This document shows positions 11,358 to 21,161 of a DNA stretch of 64,000 bases, piece by piece. Position 1 is the stretch's first letter; each line of letters opens with the position of its first letter. This DNA is from Coniella vitis. Lineage: Eukaryota; Ascomycota; Sordariomycetes; Diaporthales; Schizoparmaceae. The position numbers and the translations under genes were made by a program. The notes beneath the pieces were generated by a model. The model was not told the DNA's origin and did not search any database. It was given only the letters and a program-made list of their open reading frames with translations. The stretch lies in contig WUJK01000002.1 of assembly GCA_011317545.1 (NCBI GenBank), forward strand, positions 2,914,001 to 2,978,000, in the 5' to 3' direction.

Positions 11358-13057
11358 ATGTCGTGGAAGAAGAGCGACCGTCTGATGGTACTTGTTCCCT
11401 TCTACTCGTCACCGCCATTGTGACCGCGTGCCTTTGGCAATCCATTGACTTACTGACAATCTGGCTGGCCTGCAGTCGCGCATCTCGCACTTTTCAAAGT
11501 TTCCAGCAACCGGCGTCTCCCTGCGCCAGATGGTCCAGTTTGGCGAGAAGCCCTCGGTTGGTATGTCGCCAGTGTCAATGAGCTGTATCGTCTGCGCGTG
11601 CCTTTGCCATCTCGCTGCTCTGCTTGCTCACATCTTATCCTCCAGGTACCTTATTCCGCGCATCCCAATTCCTAGCTGAAGAGCTACCCATACGCTTGGC
11701 CCACCGAGTCGAGGAGCTCAACAATCTGCCCGATGGCCTCAGCGACATGCCCTCGGTCAAGAAAGTGTCGGATTGGTATGCACAGTCATTTGAGGTATGT
11801 CTCCCCGCTCTTCTGCTTCTCCTGTTGCCTCTGCTTTTGTCATGATGCTCAAGTTGTGTCGCCGTTTCTTCTCACACATTTTTGCCCTTGCCGGATTCAA
11901 CAGGAAATCACGGAGCTTCCACGACCACAGCTCGATGGCGATGTGCGAGAACGGCTCATGAAACCTTCCAAAGCCCTGGGAAAAGGCTACCTCTTACCCC
12001 AGGCCACCCCAAACCCCAGCATAGCCGAAGGCCAGTATTCGTCCATGCCCAACCAGCAAAATGGTCACAGCAACGGCAACGGTAATGGCCATTCAAAAAA
12101 GCAACAGGCTGCGCGCCGTTACTTCGCCATGGTCGACGACACGGGCGACTGGCCTCCCGATCTGCACCTATACAACCAAAAGTTTGCGCAGACTCTGCAC
12201 AAGATCAAGAGACGACATGACAGCGTCGTAACGACCATGGCGCAAGGTATTCTCGAGTACAAGCGCAAGCGCCAGAGGATGCAGATTGACAACACCATTC
12301 AGTCCTTCCTCGACCGGTTCTACATGTCGCGAATTGGCATCCGCATGCTGATTGGCCAACACATTGCACTGACCGATCAGAACCACTATACAGACCCGCA
12401 TTATGTCGGCATCATCTGCACCAAGACCAACGTCATGGACCTGGCCCAAGAGGCTATCGAGAATGCGCGATTTGTCTGTGAGGACCATTATGGCTTGTTT
12501 GAGGCACCCAAGATCCAACTGGTGTGCAATCCAAACCTCAATTTCATGTACGTTCCCGGTCACTTGAGCCACATGCTCTTTGAGACTCTCAAGAACTCGC
12601 TGCGAGCCGTCGTCGAGACGCATGGCCAGGACAAACAAGACTTCCCCGTGACCAAGGTGATTGTGGCCGAGGGCAAGGAAGATATCACGATTAAGATTTC
12701 GGACGAAGGAGGTGGCATCCCACGCAGCGCGATCCCCTTGGTTTGGACGTACATGTACACGACTGTCGATCGCACGCCCAGCCTGGACCCGGATTTTGAC
12801 AAGAGCGACTTCAAGGCGCCCATGGCAGGTTTCGGCTACGGGCTGCCCATTTCGCGCCTGTACGCCCGCTACTTTGGTGGAGACTTGAAGTTGATCAGCA
12901 TGGAAGGGTAAGTGGTCAGGAATCCGCAACACACCCGATTTGCAGCGGCGAAGCGCATCAAGTGTTTTCAACAATGATTGACCGATTTGCTAGGTACGGG
13001 ACTGACGTTTACCTCCACCTGAACCGTCTGTCGAGCTCTTCAGAACCCCTGCAATAG
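11358..13057 (+). CDS. Mitochondrial PDK/BCKDK-family protein kinase
   Basis: Five exons, 11358-11387, 11476-11560, 11646-11794, 11904-12907 and 12994-13057, give 443 residues. The first exon is only ten codons (MSWKKSDRLM). The family signature is complete: the His-box RRHDSVVTTMAQGI (H193), the N-box ETLKNSLRA (N319), the G1 box DEGGGIP (D355) and the G2 box GFGYGLPISR (397-406), then YGTDVYLHL, which lies in the last exon. These histidine-kinase-fold enzymes phosphorylate and switch off pyruvate dehydrogenase or branched-chain ketoacid dehydrogenase in the mitochondrial matrix. Fungi usually have two or three paralogues (Pkp1, Pkp2), and I cannot say which this is. A low-complexity Asn/Gly/His/Gln insertion spans about residues 129-157. 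The N-terminus is basic but not a clear presequence. A long minus-strand frame over exon 4 is a shadow. Confidence 0.9.
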
Positions 13058-14270
13058 CAATCAGCAGTCATGAGAGATGCGAGATCTCAGGGATTGACGC
13101 TTGGAATGAGATATATTTTGCATAAGAGACTCAAGAGCCCACACGAGCTCGAGGTGTCGGAGAGGCGACAGGTTGGGGATGCTGAAGATCTCGTCAAACA
13201 GAGTGATCCGGGCACAGGGCAGTTCCGGGACAGAGATGCTGATCTGTAACTATGCTGCCGTCTGCTGTTGATTTCAGGGAGATGAGGTGAGGTAGCGAGT
13301 GAGAAGCGAGGGAGGCGAGAGCTCCATGTTTGGGATGGAGCTGAGCTGGTTTTGCGCTTTGTGTGGACTTTTGCACACACACACACACAGGGCAGGAGCC
13401 ACTCAAGATGCTGCCGACGAAAGTCTTTCCACACCAGCAACGAAGACCAGATATTGGAGAGGCCCATGCTCCCATACTATTAGGGTCTATTAGGCCGAGG
13501 AGGCCTGATTGTGAGGTATCTGAATGTCCTTTACAGAATACGACATGCGAACAGATGCTTCACGGCCCCGGGTCAGCAAAATAATTCTGTCAGCAGGAAG
13601 GAAAAGAAGCTGGAAACGGCAAACCACCATCTGCATGATATTTTCTGCGACCAATTGCCCAACAAACGACGACATGGCACACTAGTGATGTCACACACAC
13701 CTACATAACACGCCCACTTTGATATACGTCCTCTTACAATAACACAATGTGGGATGGCCAGGCAGGCAGGATGGCACGGTAACAAGACGGCACGCCACAG
13801 CCCAATGGACAAGAAGGAATGAGGAGGAAAGGAACAATAATTGTCTTGCACATGTGTGTGTATCTAGCTGGCTTTGACTAGGAGCATACCACGGACGAAG
13901 CATAGCCAAGTAGGATAAGGAGCTCGAGGGAGGCTGCGGCATGCTAGCCAGAGGATATACCAGAGATGTCCTTATAGTGCAGACAAGGAACATATGAATC
14001 TACATCCAACAAGCTACTATGGTAATATTGGCATTCGTAAAGCTCTTTGCCTACCCTTTCCCAGGACATTGCCCAATCAGTTGAGTTGAAGTCTAATACA
14101 ATAACAAATCACGGTCGAGGCAAGGCTCATTGATATCATGATGATTCCCAACTGTGCTTTACGCGTAGATATACCTGTCTGTAATCTCTTCAATATCATG
14201 CTATGTTTTTATCTTTGTTGTATCAATTTGCTCCACCTCTCCTCTCCTCGTCCACTCCACCGTCAATTAT
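13058..14270. other. Intergenic region between convergent genes
   Basis: The stretch holds two 3' ends, a short CA microsatellite at about 13374-13389 and nothing else I recognise. The open frames of 60-126 codons have no family features. Confidence 0.5.
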
Positions 14271-16365
14271 TCAAGCCTTGTACAGCGTATCCAGGAATCC
14301 TCGGGCCAGATCCACTACAACACCTTTATTCGGCAAACTGCCAGCCACTCCATACAAAGCAGCCGAGTCTCCCATGGCCCTGCCCTTGGCTCCGTGGCCC
14401 TCCACAACACGTACCCGCTCCTTTTCCCGCTCCGCCTCAATAACCGCCTCCAAGTCATCCGTCAGCTTCTCCCACACCTTGACAATCGGCATCGTCACAG
14501 CAACGTGCATGGCTGGCGGGTCTTGCAGCGAGTTGAGGTGCCATCCACGGTTGCTCATCTCATCGGCGATATCGTAAATATTCAGGTTGCGCGCTGTGAA
14601 GGCCACGACACTGACGAGTGGCTTGCCCATCACTTCGAGCTCCGTGGAGAGAACATGCGAGTCACGTATGCGGTCTGCGATCTTCTTGGCGGTACCGACA
14701 ATCTGCACGCATGCATTTAGGTAGCCCTCCTCGCCCACACTCATCAAGCTCGTCCAACATCCAGCAATCAGTGCGCCAGGCCGAGACCCAGCGAAGCCAG
14801 GGGCCGCGTACACACCACCCGCCCAATCGGGAACAACAAAGTATTGGTAGGCGCGCAAGTCAGCAGTGCGGTAGAGAGCAACGCTGTTACCTTTAGGGGC
14901 AAAGCCATATTTGTGTGTATCACACGAAATCGAAGTGACGCCGCGCAGACGGAAGTCGAATAGCGGCACCTCGAAACCAGCCTTGTCAAGGAAGGGCATC
15001 AAGAAGGAGCCGAGGCAGCAGTCGACGTGCAGTGGAATCTTGCGCCGCAGAGCAATCTTCGAAAGCGCCGAAATGTCGTCCATGATGCCATGCGGGAAGT
15101 TGGGTGCGCTGCCCACAATGAGAACTGTATTGGCGTTGATAAGACGTGCGACGCGCCGTGTGTCGACCTGGTATGTGGGTGCAGGGCACGGCACCAGCTG
15201 CATCTTGATCTTGAAGTACTGGCATGCCTTGCGGAAAGCTGTGTGTGCTGTATCGGGCAGAATCCTGTTGGAGTAGAGCTGTTAGTATCTGTATAGTTTC
15301 CACTACGATGTGTGAAGGGTTCTTGTTTCTTACATCTCCGGCTCAGTGACGCCTCGCTCTACGTATGCCTTCTGTCTCGCGCTCAAACAAGCCATCAAGA
15401 TACTCTCTGTGCCACCGCTCGTCGTTACACCAGCACCGTGCGAGGGCGCATGGAATAATGACAGGACCATGGCGACAATCTCTGCCTCCATCTTGCGCAC
15501 GCCTGGAAAGACGTCCGGGTGGATGGGATTCGCCACAGTGAACTTGCCATATGCCTCCGTCTGCAGCTTCAGCAAACTGTCCTCGCCGTGGTAGACGGCT
15601 CCTGAGACGTAGCCATCCTCCCAGCGCGTGTGGTCCATGTCTGCCAGCCTGTCGAGCTCAGCGCGCAGGTCCTCATCGCTCCAGCCCTGTTTGGGCAAGG
15701 ACAAAAAGCGGCGCTCTCCAGACTTGATGAGCTTTGTCTGCAATTTAGCCGTGGCATCAGCGACTTGGGCCTTCACCTTGCTGCGGACACCCGGAGCCTG
15801 CAGGAACCATCCATAGGCTGTGCGCCGCGCATCTATGTACAATTCGACAAGGGTGCCAACGAGCCCGCGGCCTTTGAGCTTCCAAAAAGATCGCCGGACC
15901 CATCTGAGTAGGAAGTAGAAGAAAATGATATTCTTGAGCCTAGACGAGCCACATGCCACATTTTGGTCAGCCTTGCGATTGGTCACTTGGGGGAGATGCC
16001 GAGATATCTTTTTTTGGTCCAACGTCGCGGGAATGCGCCGGGCAATGTCCCAAACAAATCTCTCCGGGATAGCTTCTCGGAAACATGCTCCGATGGGGTT
16101 TACAGGACACACAAGTTCACCTGAAGAATGGGACATGAAGCCCTGGAAAGCCCTTTTACGCAAGCGGATCACTAAAGAGAAGATTCCCCTGCCCCCCGAT
16201 TGGGAGAAAAACCCGGCGAGCGCGTCCAATGAGGCTTTTGTAGCATGTTTGCTAGCTCACTTACAGCTCAATGTTGAGGAAGCGCAGCGAACTGCCAGCA
16301 CGAGACTTCTTTATGTTGGTAATGCCATCGCGCAGACTGATGGGCATGCGCGAGCTGCCAGGCAT
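14271..16365 (-). CDS. DPL1: Sphingosine-1-phosphate lyase
   Basis: Minus-strand exons 16365-16265, 15939-15334 and 15264-14271 give 566 residues, close to the 589 of yeast Dpl1. The enzyme is a PLP-dependent ER-membrane lyase that splits phosphorylated long-chain bases into phosphoethanolamine and a fatty aldehyde, the exit step of sphingolipid breakdown. A membrane segment KNIIFFYFLLRWV lies at about 36-48. The catalytic domain shows MDHTRWEDGYVSGAVYHGE, VTTSGGTESILMACLSAR, HVDCCLGSF (Asp 317) and the PLP-lysine block ISCDTHKYGFAPKG (Lys 354). Intron 2 has GTAAGA-CAG ends. Intron 1 (16264-15940) is long at 325 bp and happens to stay open from 16229 inward; I removed it because joining exon 1 (LRFLNIEL) directly to LKNIIFF matches what I know of the family. 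An alternative in-frame ATG lies six codons downstream, at 16347. Confidence 0.92.
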
Positions 16366-17759
16366 TTCGGCTGTGAGCGTCTGAACGGCGCAAAAGGGAG
16401 GTCGTACGATTCGTGAGGGTGAGCAATTCAAGAGGGACGGATGGGCGAAAAGCTGTAAGAGGATGACGAGGTGACGGTCGAAGAGCTCTCAATTTGTACG
16501 CATGGTCCAGCCGCCGTCAAGGCAACATTCAGGCAGGGGACGACAAGAACGCCTGCCCAGACAAGGAAAGAGGAATGAGCGCCAAGCGGGAAGAGGACAG
16601 AGACCTGCGGGACGATGAAAAGGGTCAACCACGAATTAGAGATCCAAAAGGCAGAGAGAAGCACACACACACCAAGACTGGCCCTCGCATCATTTATCAT
16701 CTCGTGGCCATGACGCAGTGACGCTGGCACATTACTATGTATTCAAAAGGGTACCCCTCTCCGCGGCTTCCGTCTTTGCGAGCCCCAACTGCCTTAGTGC
16801 TGGATTCAAGCTCTATCGTGCATGCACGGTTAGCGGTGTGTAGCACTGTTAGTGCGCTATCTCGGCACTCCGCGGAGGCGCTCACCGTGCTGCTTGGTGG
16901 TGCTGTGCTGGGTCTGAGCATGTGCTACAAGCTACCAGGGACTTTGTACTATGTACTGTGTACTCCCAATGGATGAAGTACTACGTAGTATTATGTAGCG
17001 CCCTCGGCCCTTCAAACACCCTCAATGGCCCACTGCTTCGACTCTCGTCAACACCGGTTGTGCGCCGGGTTCAAAAAGAGTGTCCAGACAAACAGCCTGC
17101 AGCGGCTTCCAAGCGCCAACGCCTTTTGACGCTGCGACTACAAATTCTGCTCTTCGTGCTTGAATCGTCCACAATCCTCGCGAGTGAGTGCATGAATACC
17201 AAGGATCGAGAGGCAGCTGGAGCATGGCTCTATACTATACTATAGTACAATTTGTTCAAGATTGAAAGTCGCAAGGTGCGGCAAAAACGGACAGCTTTGA
17301 GCATATCTCCGTCCACCTGCGTTTCAGATGCAAGCAGACGTCAATGGAGAAATATAGATGCAACATCAGCTCGTTAGTACATCGAGTCGTACGCGAATGC
17401 ACGCACCAGGGAAGCTATCGTCCGAAGGAGCCACCAACCAACCGTATGAATCATCAACACACAAAGCCAAACCATCCGAAATAGCACCAGTCCATCTGAC
17501 CATGGTAGAGAGTCTCCGGCAAGATGCTCGATCAATAACAATTCTGTGCATGCCCCCTCCGCCCCAGCCCCTCTCCAACAATAGAAAAACACTCTCCCTC
17601 CCTCGTTATCTCAGCAGTCTCATACACGTTTCGTAGCATCAATCTCCGGCTCTCGACGCACAAACGCCTGCTCCTCCTGTCCGATGGCACCCTCATGCGC
17701 CACCCGCGGCTGGTCAACATGACGCCGGAAGATGTGCCTTTGACGAAGTAGACAAAGTG
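16366..17759. other. Intergenic region
   Basis: No intact gene is visible. It contains the S1P-lyase promoter, several copies of the palindromic motif (near 16734, 16945, 16976-16996 and 17231-17246) and short CT-rich patches. Confidence 0.5.
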
Positions 17760-18530
17760 CTACGCCCCGTACGCCGCATGCCGTCGTAGAGGTACACTAA
17801 ACACGAAGTCTAGTTCCTCGAGCGTCTTGCCCTTCGTCTCGGGCACAAAGAAGAGTACCATGAAAAAGCTGATACTATTCCAACCCGGCATACCAGCCAA
17901 ACAACCCCTGAGGTTAGAAGCTTTGTTGCAGGGAGGGCCAAGTCATCGACAGGAAAACCCGCGTTGTCGCTGTCGTCAAGCACATATCAATGGGCCGGGA
18001 ATACAGCGGATACGCTTCGGTACTATACATGAACAGCACAGGGCCTCACCGGGGTGGGTATACCATTCCTTCACAAAGATTTCCAAATTAGCCAAGCCAT
18101 GAGTCTCCGGGGACTGATAATCGAATTTGACCGAGGATAAAACGGACCAAAAAGGTACATGCCCAGAGCGATACACGCGACGCGCGCCGTCTGACCAGTG
18201 ATCCAAAAACTAAATCCAGCGAAGAAAAGGAAGACGGACAGGAGCGGAAATGTCGTCAACAACGAATGCGCCGTTCAAAGGTATCGATTGCTAAGCAAAG
18301 AAAGTGGTTAGCGAGCGGAGAAATCACCATTCTGCGCCTTATCGCCAACAACTTACTGTACATAGCTGGAATAGCAAACAAGAAATTGATGATTCCAACT
18401 CCAAGCGACGCAACAAGAGCAGACGTCTCTATAACGTTAGCCTCGAGGAATACTTCCGACGAATAATACGGTATGACATTAACTCTGCAGTTGTTTGTAT
18501 GATCTAGCCACTTCCAAGGTTCTCATTACT
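17760..18530 (-). pseudogene. Broken MFS sugar transporter, C-terminal part
   Basis: Read on the minus strand, pieces of a major-facilitator sugar transporter appear in the right order but in different frames. They are VNVIPYYSSEVFLEANVIE with GVGIINFLFAIPAMYS (about 18485-18365), TTFPLLSVFLFFAGFSFW and ALGMYLFG (about 18260-18145), FMYSTEAYPLYSRP (about 18035-17995), WPSLQQSF (about 17940), FGWYAG (about 17900) and PETKGKTLEELDFVF with the stop at 17760-17762. Breaks include a lost G at about 18045 (PGE/GPV), an in-frame stop at 17914-17916 and a shift just after FGWYAG. At least one old intron (donor GTAAGT near 18360) is still recognisable. The N-terminal half is missing or too decayed to read. 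It is not RIP-mutated like the neighbouring block; loss of function looks due to indels. Confidence 0.78.
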
Positions 18531-18886
18531 TACTCTTAGAAATAAATTGACACTCGACTATCAGTCAGCTTCAAAATGATATTGCTTACTCTCTTGTAGT
18601 GCACAGACGACCACCATCATCTGCCCGAGCCAACTTCAAGACATCCAGGCGAAGGACTTTGCGCAACCGACGTGGGAAGTCATCAATGTTATTTCAGAGT
18701 ATGCATAATCTTTTCAATAAACAATCATGCTAGTTTTAGCCGACGCTAAATCGTTACTGAGTTTGGCAGCTTGCCAACAAAAAAAAAAAGATTCGGTTGT
18801 TCTCTGTCCTGAATTTTGGGTAAACTTCAGAGACCGGCGACTATATCGTTATCAACGTTATCCTGGCAGTACTCACAAGCGGGAAG
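18531..18886. other. Left flank of the composite transposon
   Basis: Normal-composition DNA between the dead transporter and the 26-kb insertion, with an A-run at about 18780-18789. Part may be further transporter remnant, but I cannot support it. Confidence 0.4.
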
Positions 18887-18888
18887 TA

Positions 18889-18979
18889 CCCGTAGGCCCC
18901 ACCCACCGCGGTTGGCCTACTAAGGCCTTCCGTCCTTAGTAGGGTCCAAAAGCCGTACGCGCTAAAATCCGTACGCATT
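18889..18979 (+). repeat. Left terminal inverted repeat
   Basis: This is the 91-bp match to the reverse complement of 44842-44932. It also contains its own stem: CCTACTAAGG and CCTTAGTAGG separated by 8 bases (about 18917-18944). CpA dinucleotides survive here, so RIP has barely touched the tip. Confidence 0.93.
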
Positions 18980-19486
18980 CTGAATATCGCATTTTACATA
19001 GCATTTACAGCCAAACGCACGACAATATTTATAACATTTAATTGAAAATAATATATAGCTAAAAAAGCTATAATATCAACTTTGCATTATTATACTATTA
19101 TACGGTTTTTATTATATTTTTAGCCGTTTTAGCCTAGTTCTAAGCCTAGTTTTAAGCCCTTTAGCCCTCGAATAACTACGGCCCGTTTCTATCTATAAAA
19201 ACAGGTGGCGAGGACGGAATCTATTTATTTAGGCTATTATATAAGTTATTTATTATCTCTAGTAGTTTGATATTAACGTCCTTTAGTAACCTATCTAAGC
19301 TAAACCCTATACTAGATATATCGCCCGTTTTAGATATAAAAAGAAAGCTAGCTTTAGAATATAGCTCTTATTATCTAGGCTTAACCTAATATTAACCGAA
19401 GCTTCGCGCTAGCTACTATATACTTCGTAATCTAACCGTTCGGAGGAAGGGTATCGTTCTAGTATTTCTAGTTTAAGTTATATAGC

Positions 19487-20013
19487 TATTATAGGCCTAC
19501 CTATAATATTATCTTCGCCCGACGTGCCTAATAAGTTAACTAGATCTTCTAAAACGTATTCAGAAGATTGTATACCTTTTACCTTAACCGCCTAAGCGAA
19601 AGGTTCCGTATATCGGAGACGGCTATAGGAACGCTAGTTTATTCCTAGAGCCCTATAGGGGCTAGCCCGTTATATATCTTCTGAATAAAATCCCAAGGTC
19701 GTAAGTTCGAGCTACGGAGTACTAAAAGTCTTAGATACCCCTTCCGTATAAACTTCGGCTTATAAAGCAACGTCGCGGGTAAGCTTTAGGGCTCCGACGT
19801 TATTAGAGGGAGAGAAGGGAGGTAATATTATAGGCCTACCTGTAATATTGCCTTCGCCCGATGTGCCTAATAAGTTAACTAGATCTTCTGAAATATATTT
19901 AGAAGATTATATACCTTTTGCCTTAACCGCCTAAGCGAAAGGTTCCGTACGTCGGAGACGGCCGTAGGAACGCTAGTTAATTCCTAGAGCCCTATAGGGG
20001 CTAGCCCGTTATA
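19487..20013. mobile_element. Miniature LTR element (TRIM-like), left copy
   Basis: A 527-bp unit has direct repeats of roughly 190 bp at both ends (starting TATTATAGGCCTACC and ending GCCCGTTATA) around a short internal part (about 19672-19835) with no coding capacity. It is flanked by the 5-bp duplication ATAGC (19482-19486 and 20014-20018). Before RIP the ends would have been TG...CA, as in LTR elements. It sits in the 3' part of the transposase. Confidence 0.82.
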
Positions 20014-20156
20014 ATAGCCTCCTCTAGTAGCTATAGATCCGAGCGGTAGTAAGTAAGCTAATCCTAAAAGCGAACTTTAATCCCTTCGAGTTTCTTCCTA
20101 GCTTTATTCTATTCCCTTCGGAGTTATTCTCTAAGAGTATATTTATTCTTCCTTTC

Positions 20157-20495
20157 TATTATAAACCTACGGGTAAATATACGGCTTCGGTATACTAGGG
20201 TATAAAGCCTTAGTTAGTATATTCCCTTCCCGTTTAGAGACTAGTATTATATAAGCACTAAACGAGAGCGCTTTTCGAGTAGCTTACGAGCTGCTTAAAA
20301 GATTATCGGTAATAGCACCTATATCGACGGTAAACCTATAGAAAACTCTATCTAAAGGTAGATCTTAAGTATAAAAGCTACTTAAAAGTAGCTCTCGTAC
20401 TATTATATAGATATTACTCTTACTTCTCTCCTTAAATTAGTTAATAATAGAAATTAGGATTATAACTGCAAACGCTCTCTCGATACCCGTTTATA
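20157..20495 (+). repeat. Solo LTR of the Gypsy family
   Basis: A 339-bp LTR (starting TATTATAAACCTACGGG, ending CCCGTTTATA) stands alone, flanked by the duplication CTTTC (20152-20156 and 20496-20500). It is what remains after recombination between two LTRs of a full element. Its host is the C-terminal transposase segment. Confidence 0.9.
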
Positions 20496-20736
20496 CTTTC
20501 GGCCTTATATTATTATATATCCTTACGGTATTTAATCCGTTCTATCCGCTTAACTTTAGCTTTAGTATTAGCCTTTTACTTATCTAGTATTCGCTATTTA
20601 ATCTCGGCTATAGAAATCGAGCTTATAATCTCCTTATCCGGCTTAACTTTACGGTTTATAAGCTAGTTCGTCCTATTCTTAATTCGTACTTCTTTACTTT
20701 ATTCGTCCTTCTTAAGTTTCTCGTTTAGGAGGATAA

Positions 20737-20822
20737 TATAAATAGGTATCGAGAGAGCGTTTATAATTATAATCCTAATTTCTATTATTAACTAACTTAA
20801 GGAGAGAAGTAAGAGTAGTATC
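20737..20822 (-). repeat. 3' LTR of element D, left piece
   Basis: 86 bp of the 339-bp LTR in reverse orientation, ending in GTATC, the target duplicated by element A/C. Confidence 0.9.
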
Positions 20823-21161
20823 TATTATAGGCCTACGGGTAAATATACGGCTTCGGTATACCAGGGCACGAAGCCTTAGTTAGTATATTCCCTTCTCGTC
20901 TAGAGACTAGTATTATATAAGCGCTAAACAAGAGCGTCTTCCGAGCAGCTTATAAGCTATATAAAAGACTATCGGTAATAGGACCCGTATCGACGGTAGA
21001 CCTATAGAAAACTCTATTTATAGGTGGATTCTAAATATAAGAGCTACTTAAGAGTAGCTCTTACGCTATTATATAGATACTACTCTTACTTTTCTCCTTA
21101 AGTTAGTTAATAATAGAAATTAGGATCGAAACTATAAACGCTCTCTTAATACCTATTTATA
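20823..21161 (+). repeat. 5' LTR of element A/C
   Basis: 339 bp, TATTATAGGCCTACGGG to CCTATTTATA. It is followed by TTTGATTAACTTC, the likely primer-binding zone, which is similar in all three copies. Confidence 0.92.

Noticed and set aside
12168..12974. 268-codon minus-strand frame
   Set aside because: It is the antisense shadow of the PDK-type kinase exon, which has all family motifs.
15940..16229. Open frame continuing upstream of S1P-lyase exon 2 as an alternative N-terminus
   Set aside because: It resembles nothing in the family, whereas the spliced exon at 16365-16265 joins smoothly with good splice sites.
19672..19835. tRNA-like segment (AAGTTCGAGCTAC) in the miniature element
   Set aside because: Only the T-arm-like block is present. 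No D-arm, acceptor stem or anticodon arm can be folded, so I do not call a tRNA or a SINE.
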